DNA from: Amoebophrya sp. A120
Taxonomy: Eukaryota > Sar > Dinophyceae > Syndiniales > Amoebophryaceae
Assembly: GCA_905178155.1 (NCBI GenBank)
Contig: CAJINV010000001.1
Location: forward strand, 10,073,432-10,137,431
Direction of reading: 5' to 3'
DNA: 64,000 nt
Part shown: positions 36,296-47,000 of the stretch, one piece after another
How the letters are laid out: each line of letters begins with the position of its first letter
Numbering within the stretch: position 1 is the first letter of the stretch
The notes under the pieces: model-generated
Database searches by the model: none
The model's input: the letters and a program-made list of their open reading frames with translations, nothing else
What the model was told of the DNA's origin: nothing
Made by a program: the position numbers and the translations under genes

Positions 36296-39200
36296 ATGGC
36301 GGAGCAGGCGAGTCCGACTCCTGTCGTTCCGCTCGCGACCGCGAACGCAACAACCTCCTCCGTATCGGGGCTTTCTTGGCTTCTGGGCGTTGCGCTACTG
36401 AACGTTTCCTCCTTCACGTGTACATTGGGCCTGGTTGTGCAGAAATGGTCAACGTTGCAAAAAGACTGGAGCAAGCTCGTCTGGATCCTCGGGTTCGCAG
36501 TTTTTATGCTCGGAAACATCGTCAACGCCGCGGCGCTCACGTTGGCTCCGCAGTCTTTGCTATCGTGCCTGGCGCCGACCACGCTGGTCTACAACTCGAT
36601 TTTGTCTCCCTGCATCCTGGGCGAGAAATTATGCATTGCAAAAGTATCGTACTAGTATAAATCGCAATACAAATTTTTTCAAGAAGAAAAATGGAATTTG
36701 TAATGCTGTTTTACCTTAGGAAGGACATTTGTCATGCATATTTGCAATTAGTACGAGTACGATACTTTTGCACAGGATAGAAATTCACCAAGTACCATTC
36801 CGCCTCGATCGTGTGCATCTTCGTGGGCTGTTTCATAACGGTGAACTTCGGTCTCCATCCCCCCTCAAACGCACAGACGAAACTAACCGTGGAGCAAGTG
36901 TGGTATTTCGCGACCCGACCTCTGTTCCTGGTCCTGATCTCGCTCAGCGGCATTGTCGCACTCAGCATCTCGGGGCCCATCGTCGCGTGGCGGAAGAGCG
37001 GTTTACCAATCTGGGCGTTGAGGGAGAAGGTGTCGGCTTTGCAGCTGATGTGCCTTTCCTGCATCTTCGGGGCGATTTCGATTACGAACACGAAGATCAC
37101 GTCGACGCTTTTTGCGAACAAGTACGTGGAAAACGAAAACACAGCAGCGAGTACAAGTCTGCCATATTGGATTCTGACTACAGAAACCGGCAGAGTGTGC
37201 CTGTTGCTTGCGACCTTCGGAATTTTCGCCGTCGCATTTTTCTCCATCGGACTCCTAAATGTCACACTCACGCTCTACAGCTCCCTGACCACAGTATTAA
37301 TATTTAGTCTTAGTGATTTTTATGATTTGCTAGGTAATAAACCAGCCAAACCCCGGCGAAAGCCGCCGGGGTCGGGGCTGTACGTTAGAGGGGACCCAGG
37401 GGAGAGGTGATTCCAAGGTAGAGGGGGGTGGGGCAGGGGAAATCGAGCGCAGACAAACCGATAACGCAGCGACGGTGCGGAACGTGGAACGACGTTGAAC
37501 AGAGCGGTCCGGAGCGAAGAGCCTCGTAGTGACGGAGACGGAGACGCGCGGAGAAGCGGCTTCATTCACGATCAAATATTTTTCACAATACCGCTTTCAT
37601 TCATCAATCATTCACAATACCGCTTTCATTCGATCAAATATTCATTCACAATCACGATCAAATATTTTTCATTCACGACCGGTTTGGCAAAAATGCGCCA
37701 CAAATACCGCCCTCTTGGGGTGGGCGGGGCTGCTAGATGTTTGCGATGGTGTTTGGCTGGCGCCAATCACCGTCACAAAATGGAGCGCGTCCACTTTCAG
37801 GGGACCTCCGCTATCAGGGGTCCCCCGCTTTTCGGGGTCTCTGCGCCGAGCCATGGGCCCCCGCGCCTGGGGGTCGGTCGTAGCGCTATCAAGGCTCGGC
37901 GCCTTTAGGGGACCCCCCCCTAGCTGGGGCACGTTCGCACTCGAAGGGCCACCGCTTTCAGGGGTCCTCCGCTTTCAGAGGTCCCCGTTCTGGGGGTTGA
38001 GCTTCCGCGCTCGGCGGTTCCGGTGCCTTTTCCGGGCGACGCGCTTGCCGGGGGGGGAGAGGAGGAGTTCGCGCGCGAGCGCTGCGCCCCCGAGGCGGTT
38101 GCACCGCTGCGGGGGCATTTCTTTCAGGGGCCCGGCTTTCGGGTTCCGCGGCAGAGGGCCGCTCTTCTGTGCTTTCCGTGTGATTTTTATGATTTGCTAT
38201 GTAATTTAGTCTTAGTGATTTTTATGATGTGTATATTTAGTCTTAGTGATTTTTATGATTTGCTATGTCTGGCATTGTTAAGCTTGCTGATTTGTTTCAA
38301 GTTATGAAGTCATGCATTACTAATAATTATGTGAACGTGTGTGGAAATGTACTTCTTCAAAAAGTAGGCATACCCATGGGCTTGTCAAGCGCGAACTGTA
38401 TCATAGATACAGTTCTTTGCTCGCTTGAAAGCCGATATTTAGAAAAAATTTCATATGCAGAACGCCTCAATTTCCGGGGAACATGCAGATATGTCGACGA
38501 CATCATATCAGAAAACACAAATTTTGTACGGTGTTGGCATGACATATACGATTCGACGGGTTTAACCCTCGAAACGGAAAGTTTAGGTAAAACGGCGGTA
38601 TTTTTAGATTTAGAATTAACAATAGTAAAAGAAGTTGTGCACTATAAAACCTTCTCTAAAAACTCCTTATTTTCCTTCGCTGTTAAGCGGTACGTTACTG
38701 GTCGTTCTTGTATTAGTAAATCTACAATTTTTTCCAGTTTTTGTGGTAGTTTTCTTCGCTTTTATACCAATAACAACCTATTTTTGTATTTTTTACGTGA
38801 AGTAACAGAGCTTATTCTTCGAATGAAGCCCTTACTTGGCTTCAAAATCATTAGGAAAACAATTGAAATTCTCATCACCAGACATGTAGAAAATAAGTGG
38901 TTAGACAGCGTTTCACTGCGTCGCATTTTGCTTACTTTCTGCATGAAGGTCCTAGAATACAAGTTTCAATATATCACAAAATAGCTACCTATACATATCT
39001 CCCCAACCCCCCCCCCGCTACGACATGTGCGAAATGTGTCATACTTGCATCTCCCTCGTTTGTGTCATGCGCTACCTTCTGTTCTGTCATGCAGGCCCAC
39101 AATATGTGGTTGTTTTTACCATTACACATTTCCACGCCTTCTTAGAAGTCACAAAATATGTTCCGACATATTTTACTTCTCAAAAAAGGTTGTCGTGCAT

Positions 39201-42200
39201 GGACGGGTTTTACAAAATGCATAACTTTCATACTGGGTGAGGTTATAAACTCCAAAAATTATTAACAAAGTCATGAACTAAATATTTTGTGTTTTTTTGA
39301 TGCTAAATTATTGTAATCTGCGTGCTTTTACCTATTTGTAGTTACCATGACAAGGTGAATTTGCCCTTCGACAGGAGTCGACCGTGAGTTGTTCTTCCTT
39401 CGCCTCGACGTTCTGAGCGCTCTGATATCGTTCGTATATCTTTTTGTAGTTTCTTTATGTGCTGATGCTTTTAGGACGGTATGCGATGATTTCAATGTTG
39501 TCTCTCCTTTTCTCCTTCGGTTTTGTTTATTGTCGTTCTTATTTTTATCGATTTTTGCTCTCTTTTGTGGCTTTGCATTTAGGACGGTGTGCGACGTTTT
39601 CGATGAGAGATACTCTTTTCTACTTCGGTTTTGTGTATTATTCGTACTCGTTTTGTATTTACGTATATCGGTCTCTCGGTTTCGCCTGCACGTTCCCTCG
39701 AATTTTTATTTCCATGTTCCTCGATTTGCTCGTTCTTCGATCTCTCGGCTCTCGATCTCGATCTCTCGATCTCGACACTCGATCTCGATCTCTCGCTCTC
39801 GATCTTTCTGTCTGGTGCTGTTTTCGGTTTACTAGGATCTAAATTATCTACGATCCTTACGATCACCAACACGTTAGATCTGTGAGTTCCTTGCTGGTGA
39901 ACCGGTACCCTTGTCCTCTTGGAACACGATGCCACATTTCTAAGCGAGCACTCCCATCCTGTCCTCACTAGGTCTACTTCATCGGGTAGAGAGGCACTCG
40001 ATGGTGAGACGGCAAGGGCCGAAGTGTTGTTCTTAGTTGCGCGCATAGCTAGTTATCTACGAGCGAATCAAAATTCAAAAAATCAAAACCAACAGGTAAA
40101 GTACCTCCAAAAATAAAAAACAAAAATAGCTTAAATAGTTCGCATGCGTGACATTCTTGTATCATTCCCAAAACTTCTCAAATCTTGACATTTAGTCTTA
40201 GTGATTTTTATGATTTGCTATGTAATAAATAGGTAGTTAGCTTGGGCTGGCGTACATCTATATGCGCCTCTTCCATCCTTTTGGGCTTCAGTCTGGGCCG
40301 GGTTGCCACGTCTTCAGGGCGTCGCGGTATGTTTTCTACACTGGGAAATGACCTGGCACACTCGGGGCCGGCGGCCTCTCTTCCCTGGGAGATTGATGTT
40401 GGTATGCGCACTCCCCGACAAGTAGTTTTGCGGAGACCCCCCGCATCCGCGCGGAGGATCTCGGATAATATTCTCCAAAGACTGTAGCTGTTCCGTCTCT
40501 TCGTCTTCTTGAAAGTGCTTCTATTGGCGCGCCGGTAATGTTGGGGGCATTGCTTATGTGCCCAGAGGTCTTGTCTATTTTGCAAGGTGACATCTTGTGG
40601 CCGGGGTCGCCACTGTTCGGCAGCGTCGCTTGGCGCCTTATTTCCGTGCTCTATGGTCGATATCGATATACCTTCTGTCCTCGATCCCGCCTTGCTTTGG
40701 GAACAGGGGTCGTTTGGCACTGGCGGTACCCAATCCGTTACCCTTGCGAACTTGTTCCCATGCTTCGGCTGGGGTTCTTGGTGTCCAATTTGTTCGCCCT
40801 CTGTTCCCTTAGCAGGGCGGGGCCGAGGATCCTCCAAGTCAATTACAATTTGTGGCGCTACATATTTATTGCTTCTTGTGGGACGATGGCGCTTCGGGAT
40901 GGTTGTGGTTCTCTGGTGGTGGATTCGTCTTTAACAGGATGTCTCTATGGGCACGGTGTGCCCTCGTTGGCGCGCCGATACAATCATAGGCGCACGGATT
41001 CCTTCCGGCGGTAAGGGGCTCGCGCGCGAGCCTGTATGCCTTGGGGGCTACGATAGCGTTATCGTTCGCCGCGCGCTCCTTGGGAGGACCTTTTGTCGCT
41101 AGCCGCGGCAGGCATTGTTAGGTCTAGTGCCTCTAGTGACACTTTGGTGCACGCGGAGGCGGAAGGGGGGCCGCAAAGGGGCGGCTGTTCGTGCTCGGTC
41201 TTCTGTTGTTTGTCAGTATCACGAAGACCGGCGCACGCGCCGGGGCGTTTTGTGCTCACTCAGGGCAGCTACGTTTCAAGTCTTGCGGGCTTTGAGGCTT
41301 TGCTGAGTTTACTCTGGCGGAATTGGTGTCGTCACTGTATTGCCGGATCCAGATGTGGTCACGTTTTTCGCGGTTACATGGAGCGCGCCTTCCGTTCGGG
41401 CTATAGCTGCGGAGTAGGGGCTCTGGGGCAAGTGGGGCTGGGCTGGCGCTTCTCCCCCCATATAACCACCTGCGGTGGGGTTCTGGGGGGTCTTGCCTGT
41501 TGGCCAGGTGGTGGTGGAGTGGGTCGTTCCCTGCTGCGGGAGCGAGGGTTCGACCCGCTCGACCCAGCCCCAAGGGCGCCGTCCAACGGGTTGCTCGGGT
41601 TGGTTGGACGCATAGGATAACAGATGGAAGGAACGCAACGAAATAGTCTTAGTGAAGATTTTTATGATTTGCTATGTAATAAATATGTTCATCATGGCTG
41701 TAGCTTGAAGTTGAATGCGAATCAGGATTCTGTGCTCTTCCGACTTTTTTTTGTCTACTATCTTCACATTAACTTAAGCGAAACACAGCAAAAAAACACT
41801 GACAGCCAACACACTTTATAACAGGTGACACTCGACTGTGTTTTAGGCCTCGCGATGCAGTCGCTCTACGGTGCTGTGTTTTTCGAGGAGTACAAACTTT
41901 ACTCCAGAGCAGCCTTTTTTGGGACCGTCTGCGGCGTCAGCTGTTCCTTTGTCGGTTTGGCGTGTCTGCACCTGGCCGGAAAGGAGGAGGAAAGAATGAT
42001 GGTGAACATTCCAACCGCTTTCGGAGTCGACGACATAGACAGGCATCGAGTTGGGACGAAGGATCACTGCAGCCCGTCGCTACTCAACCACCAGAAGTTC
42101 GGGCCAAACGCGCACCTGCTCGAGCGGAGCGTCAAAAAGCTCCGAGGAATTTCCGAAGAAAGGATATTGGTGCCCGCTTCGCCGATTCCCAACGTCACTG

Positions 42201-42439
42201 ATCAGGACGGCGTCGAGCCTTGTAGTGGTTTAACCCCCGCTTCAGCGACCTACAACACGTTCCATGAGCCCGTGCGAGGAATTGCGCCGGTTGGGGCAAA
42301 GACAGCCAACGTAGCACCTTCATCAAAACAAAATCAATATCAAAAACTTTCAAGAAGCGGTTCCAGTACCAGTTCTGCTAGTCACTCTACCACTGCTAGT
42401 ACAGTCAGGTCGGCCAGTAGTTCGAGTTGTGATTCCTGA
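36296..42439 (+). CDS. NIPA-like membrane protein (DMT superfamily, putative Mg2+ transporter), three exons
   Basis: Exons 36296-36630, 36786-37293 and 41825-42439 give 485 residues. About nine hydrophobic segments fill residues 20-300. The first is LSWLLGVALLNVSSFTCTLG; the second pair, LVWILGFAVFMLGNIVNAAA followed by LAPQSLLSCLAP, has the N-x-x-A-x-x-x-A-P pattern of NIPA proteins (PF05653 type), which move Mg2+ in animals and plants. The late helix pair (NVTLTLYSSLTTVTLDCVLG) spans the second intron. A hydrophilic tail of ~180 residues is Ser/Thr-rich (SRSGSSTSSASHSTTAST) and probably cytosolic. The gene is interrupted by an introner (36631-36785) and a 4.5-kb composite intron (37294-41824); its coding sequence is otherwise intact. 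Substrate is inferred from family only. Confidence 0.75.
36631..36778. mobile_element. Introner element in the NIPA-like gene (148 bp, imperfect 27-bp TIRs, AGAAATT TSD)
   Basis: The ends are inverted repeats (36631-36657 and 36752-36778) sharing TGCAAAAGTATCGTACT, with four mismatches overall. AGAAATT flanks both sides (36624-36630 and 36779-36785). Removing element plus one TSD copy (155 nt) restores LGEK|FTKYHSAS in frame with typical family spacing. A canonical alternative (GT at 36644, AG at 36780) is also in frame but adds LCIAKK-like residues between conserved parts. Confidence 0.85.
37301..37340 (+). repeat. Direct repeat copy 1 (left edge of the insertion)
   Basis: Begins TATTTAGTCTTAGTGATTTT, continues TATGATTTGCTAGGTAATAA; one G/T difference from the other copies near its end. 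It lies 7 bp inside the donor site. Confidence 0.85.
37351..37371. repeat. Perfect GC hairpin beside repeat copy 1
   Basis: CCCCGGCG and CGCCGGGG form an 8-bp stem around a 5-base loop (AAAGC), 11 bp after the direct repeat. It marks the left end of GC-rich block A. Confidence 0.7.
37560..38000. repeat. Short interspersed repeats within block A
   Basis: At 37560-37680, ATTCACGATCAAATATTTTT and CACAATACCGCTTTCATTC each recur two or three times. At 37795-38000, variants of CCGCTTTCAGGGGTCC recur at least four times with GC-rich spacers. No coding sense is evident. Confidence 0.65.
38180..38268 (+). repeat. Direct repeat copies 2a-2c (three partial copies in tandem)
   Basis: Three overlapping truncated versions of the ~40-bp repeat follow one another (about 38180-38205, 38205-38233 and 38234-38268). 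The last supplies the ATG at 38265 that opens the reverse-transcriptase frame. Confidence 0.85.
38265..38984 (+). pseudogene. 5'-truncated reverse transcriptase, Penelope-like
   Basis: 239 codons to TAG. The palm motifs are clear: GIPMGLSSAN (motif near 38368) and the catalytic box RYVDDII (38487-38507), followed by an FLDLEL strand typical of Penelope-like elements after the YVDD box. The upstream finger part of the RT is absent; its place is taken by the tandem repeat copies, so the ATG is probably accidental. No GIY-YIG endonuclease follows. Codon use is strongly AT-rich compared with host genes. A truncated, probably inactive copy; a LINE-type origin is less likely. Confidence 0.65.
39473..39688 (+). 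repeat. Two diverged tandem copies of a 108-bp unit
   Basis: AGGACGGTRTGCGAYGWTTTC recurs at 39473 and 39581, and each copy contains a similar CTTCGGTTTTGT segment. The unit is a multiple of three and lies in an open Phe/Leu-rich frame (39389-39835) that is probably not a gene. Confidence 0.65.
39738..39805. repeat. Simple repeat (TCTCGA/GATCTC)n
   Basis: Imperfect runs of CTCGATCT and CGATCTCT over about 68 bp, at the 3' side of the retroelement block. Confidence 0.8.
40190..40230 (+). repeat. Direct repeat copy 3
   Basis: Begins ATTTAGTCTTAGTGATTTTT, continues ATGATTTGCTATGTAATAAA. It separates the AT-rich RT block from GC-rich block C. Confidence 0.85.
40231..41642. other. GC-rich block C of the intronic insertion
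   Basis: GC-rich, with overlapping open frames on both strands. The longest (minus strand, 40208-40837) runs through the repeat itself and lacks recognisable motifs. I regard the block as non-coding or decayed mobile DNA. Confidence 0.4.
41643..41683 (+). repeat. Direct repeat copy 4 (right edge of the insertion)
   Basis: ATAGTCTTAGTGAAGATTTTT followed by ATGATTTGCTATGTAATAAA. It carries a 3-bp insertion (AAG) relative to the other copies. It lies 141 bp before the intron acceptor and may be the original intron sequence. Confidence 0.85.
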
Positions 42440-44015
42440 GTTCTTGTAGTACTAAGAGGGCATCCGCATCAAAACTTAAACTCGATCTCCTGCTTTCAGA
42501 CTCTCTGGCTGACGCAGGAGCAGGACCAGATCATTTTCATGCGGATGAACCGTACCCGTAGTGGTATCGTTGCATAATTGATCCTGAAGGACCACACTAA
42601 GTAAGATCTAGACCAATTGGCGCGATGGCTGTTCCTTTCCCATTCCAAGGCTGTTAGTGCCCAATTTGGATCTGCAAGTTGTACGTAGTAAGTAAGGTCG
42701 GCGGCAGTACAACGTACAGATGAAGATGAACTGCATAGCAACGGAGATCTTGTATAGCTGAGACAATCAGACATGTAATGAAAGTGCTACCCAGCAATCA
42801 AAACGACTCCGCGAAAGCAGAAAAAGCAACAGAAGATGGAGATGCGATGCCGATATTAACTTGATAATGTTCTATTCTGTACTGAACGTGAACTACATCC
42901 CGAGGACAGATCATCTGCAAGGTCTCAAGTGGACTAGACACGTTTCTGATGCAAGGTGCGATCTCGCTTTATACTGGTACGTGAAAGTAAAGCGCTCCTA
43001 GTTGGTGCTTGTGCTACCAGGACCACGAGGTTGTGGTGGCTGGTGAAGATCTTCATGCTGATATTTCTTGGACCGTGCTAGAGGACGATCTGCGTAGAGT
43101 GACTCCGATGGTTCCTATCATTTCATAGTCATTGCGCCGCGACATGGAGATGGAGCTCATGATCTACGTATTCAATTCTGTTGTGGCTATGATGTCGAAT
43201 GTGTGAACTTGGAATTTCTCATGATGCCATGCATACGGATCAGAGGCATCTCAGAGGACGGCAGCAACGGCGTCGTAGACAATTTCGGTTTTCTTCCTGA
43301 TGTCAAGAACTCCGCTACCGCTTCGTTGTGTTGTCGTGGAAACAATGAATCGCAATCGCAATCAATCTTTCGTTTTCCTTATCCATTTCGCAGAGGCAAA
43401 GCAAAGTATCTCGTGCTTTTTTAGCACTTGTACTTTCACCGGAGACTTAAAAACTGTAGGTTGTCAAGTAGTTACTGACGATTTTACGCCCTATCAATCT
43501 ATCATTCTTCCAACGCTGGACAGAATTGTATGATCTTCTTACTTTCGATCCCTTGTCGATAGTAGAAGTAGCACGTACCCCCGCTACACCTGATAAAGCT
43601 TCCAAGAAGCAAGTACCCCCAGCCCAACTAATCTCAGCTGTAGAAAATAACCCTACTACACGAGTTAGTCGCGCGCATGACATATCGCTACTCATCCCAA
43701 GCTAGGGAAAAAGTACTTGAACAACACTGAAGTAGTACAGATACATAAAATTATTCATATTTTTCCATATTTCTATACGACCACGTACGCGCGCGTGGGG
43801 TGTCATCCACAAGTATCGATAAACATTTCGCACATACCTTAACAAGACTCTAACAAACTTACGAGTGGTTTCGAATACGCTGGTTGTGCTCTCAAAGAGT
43901 CACCAACAGCCACAGACACACGTGTCAGACACTACATATCAAGACTTTCAATAAATCTTCTACCTTATCTTTTACTTTTTATCTTTTTACTTACCGTACA
44001 CAAGATCTAACCAAG
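42440..44015. other. Intergenic spacer (about 1.6 kb) before the giant ORF
   Basis: Mostly AT-rich non-coding sequence. The only protein-like stretch is described separately (43472-43705). The last ~300 bp are AT-rich and pyrimidine-rich and presumably hold the promoter or 5' UTR of the giant gene. Confidence 0.45.
43472..43705 (+). CDS. Possible isolated coding exon or relic (77 codons)
   Basis: A frame without ATG, open from just after a stop at 43469 to TAG at 43703. It reads like real protein (FFQRWTELYDLLTFDPLSIV then a Pro/Lys-rich part, ending HDISLLIPS). It could be the last exon of an unresolved gene or a mobile-element relic. No family recognised. Confidence 0.2.
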   Translation, partial: LLTILRPINLSFFQRWTELYDLLTFDPLSIVEVARTPATPDKASKKQVPPAQLISAVENNPTTRVSRAHDISLLIPS

Positions 44016-47000
44016 ATGATGATGGTAGAGCAGTACAACAACGAAGAGAAGTTGCTGCCGGATGCGGGAGCGGCCATCGGAAGGGGCTTCGGCTATTTTT
44101 CTCCAGGGAGGAAGAAAGCGCGACCGCGAGCCCCGAAATGGCCCGTGTGCAGCAGCAAGCGAATCCATTTCGGCATTCTCTGCGCCGCCTTGGTGTCCAC
44201 ACTTGTGCAGTCGGTTGTGGGCATGCGGGAGCGGTACGGAGCGCGGCGCATGGCGTCGCTCCTGAAACAGCTTGCGCCGCGGCAGAAGAGCAGCAAGGGC
44301 GACGGCCACGCTTTTGTCCAGGTTAGCCAAACCCAGCCCGCGGACTTGGCAAAAGAGTTGCTGAGTTCGCCGCTGGCGTTCTTCCTGGGACCGGCGTATT
44401 ACCGGCAGGACCCCGGTGCAACCCACGTCGCGAGTAGCAAAGCGAAGGATTTTGTTCCGGACCAGGAACTGGAGCACCCCGTTTTGTTGAAACAGTACAA
44501 GACCTTGGAACCGGCGGAGAGTATGATGCAGCAACTTCCGTTCAAGGACGTTATCAGCGGTGTGACTCACAACGAACTGCGGGAGACCGTCGAGGACACG
44601 ATGCGCTTTGTCTGGTCGCGGGTCAACCACGACACTGCTCAGGGGGATCTGGACACGCTGCGTGGTGCTGCTACCGCGAGTGAGGAGGGGAAGAAGTGGC
44701 GGGAGAGCGGAAAATTTTCGCGGCTGATGGTGCACGAGAGCGACTTCTTTTGTAATGTAAACAACCAGCGCCAACGGGTCGAGACTGGCCGCGCCTTGTT
44801 CGAAGCGGTCGAGGCTGTGGCGGATAAACTCCTCCAGCACGACAGCTATTTTGATCCGAAAAGAGAGCACGAAGACCGGGGATACGTGATGGGCCAGGTG
44901 AAGCGTGCTTGGGACGAACTCCTAGCACAGAACGCGGGGGCGCCAGCCACAAGGAACGATTGGCCGTGGTTGTTGGAATGGGGTGGCGCGCGCGAGGGAC
45001 CAGTCTGTCTCGAGCCGCGGCCGCAGTATCAGAAAAGCCATGCAGCGGGCAGTCTCGGTGACGACGAAGACACGAAGCCAAAAAGCAGCGGGTTCGGAAA
45101 ACAAGGAACTAAGATTTATCCCACAACGCTCCCCCCACCCACTTTTCGGTTTCTGATCGGGAGCAAGCAAAAGCATGTGGACAACGAAATTGCTCCGGTG
45201 TCGCAGTGGCTTGACACAACCCAACGGGGGAACAAGGCCCAGACTGCGAAAGACTTAGACGCCGCCTTTCCCGGCGGCCACACGCGGCTGTTTGCGAAGC
45301 ACCTGTTGCTCGTGCTTCTGCAAACCATGAAGGACAACGGAAAAAAAGTCGAGGGAAGCAGCACTGACGTTCACGCCAAACCGCTTTACCACCGCGGCAT
45401 CAAAGTTCGGGCACTGTACAGCTTTTACGAGATGCTACGCAACCCGCTCCTGAACCAAGGCGTCTTCCAAAAAACCCCGGAAAGCGCTTACTTTTTCGAG
45501 AGTCCTTCTGGCACCGCGGCGAAACACCGTGGTGGTCAAAATGCAGTGGAGGCTTTTGGGCGGGAAAGCGGGTATTTTACATTTGCCCACAGAATCCGCA
45601 TGGCGGTCGATGTTGCGCTTCTGCTTCGGCAGACGCTCGCGGCCAGCTCCGTTACGGCTAAGGACGGATACCCGGAGTACGAGCGCCTGAAGCAGTGGAG
45701 CTTTCTCCGCAGCAACGCGCAGCTTTTACTTCTGGTGAAGTCGCTGCGGCAGCTCATTGCTGTGCACATCACCCAGGAGCGCTTTCTGTCGGACTCGCAG
45801 CCGCTGGTTCCCAGCGAGAATGCAGAGACTGAGAAGCGAAATAAAAGCGGCCATCGCTTGTCCCTGGTTCTGCCGACGGCCGACGAGCAGGCGGAGCTGC
45901 TGGCCCAAAAGCTTGGCAAAATATCCATCCAGGAATCACCTTTTTTTTCAGAAATGATGGATGGCGACGATCCGCATGTGGCGCTGCGGCTGGTGGAGCG
46001 GTTGCCGGCACCAGGAGGACCTCAAGGCGCTGGATCGCTCCTTACCCGCACGGTCGCCTTCCGCACCGCGGTTGATCGAGACCGGTCTCGAGAGGTTCTG
46101 CTGAAGATGGGAAACGCCGAGGGGAATCCGCTTTCGTCCACTTTGTTCCTGCTGTTTGACTTAGAGCGGATGTTCCGTCAGCGGATCTTTCGTACTAAGG
46201 AGGACCTGCAGCCGGAACCGCTCGACATAGAGGATTTTGGGCAAGCGAGCCGGTTCGGCACCGGCCTGCGCGACCTCGTCACGCAGGTTTTGAGCTGGAT
46301 TAGCGACGTGTCGAAGAAGGGCCAGAGCCACAGCATGTTCGAAGAAAGCGGTGCGCGGGTGGATCGCGCGCAGTTTTCGCCGGATCTGCAGTTTGACCCG
46401 GAGGCGAGCGAAGGCCTTCCCGCGGCCGCAGTGGACCTGTGGTTAAACCTGTTCCGGATCGCGGACAAGGCCGCGAGCGCGGCGGACCAGCTGGATGCGC
46501 AGCGAGAGCGGGACGGAATCAACAAGGCAAAAATGGAAGAACATGGCCGTGATGTTGAAGATCCGACGAATCTTCAGCACGAAAAGCAAAAAGCGCGCGT
46601 TGCAACGCCAGAGGACCAGGCGCGGATGTATGCGATGCACTACCTCCGAAGCGCGGCTTTGATTCGAGGGCATAATCACCATTTTTCAGCGCTTCTGGGA
46701 GTGTTTGCGAAGCAACTGCTACCGGGCCTAAGAGCGGGCCTGCGCAGCCAAGTGAGCATAAACATTCAGGTCCAGGAAGACAAGAAGAAAAAGACGTCCC
46801 TTGCGCTGGTCCAGCCCGGGCTCCTGCGCATGTTGCACCGCGTGCGACGTGTGGCGCGCCTCATCCGGGAGTTTGTTTTGGTTTCGTATGCGGTGCAGGG
46901 ACCCGGCTACGAGGCAGACGAGGAAGCCGACGTGTTGCGCATCCCGGATGAAGAGCTGCGCTCGCTCATTGACCTCCAGTCCGATCTGGTTGCTCGGTTT

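Larger units (their letters stand above)
37294..41824 (+). mobile_element. 4.5-kb intron made of nested repeat-bounded insertions with a retroelement fragment
   Basis: The intron has GT (37294) and AG (41824) ends in phase 0, joining LTT to VTLDCVLG within a membrane-helix pair. Inside, copies of a ~40-bp direct repeat (at 37301, 38180-38268, 40190, 41643) divide it into three blocks. A (37341-38179) is GC-rich; B (38269-40189) is AT-rich and carries the reverse transcriptase; C (40231-41642) is GC-rich. The last 140 bp before the acceptor look like an ordinary small intron. Confidence 0.75.

Noticed and set aside
39389-39835. Phe/Leu-rich frame resembling a membrane protein
   Set aside because: It consists of tandem and simple repeats whose unit is a multiple of three, which keeps the frame open by accident.
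40208-40837. 209-residue minus-strand frame in GC-rich block C
   Set aside because: It runs through the 40-bp direct repeat, has no recognised motif, and neighbouring frames are fragmentary.
37301-41683. Reading the ~40-bp direct repeats as a CRISPR array
   Set aside because: Spacing is irregular (from tens of bases to 2 kb), copies are truncated, and the host is eukaryotic.
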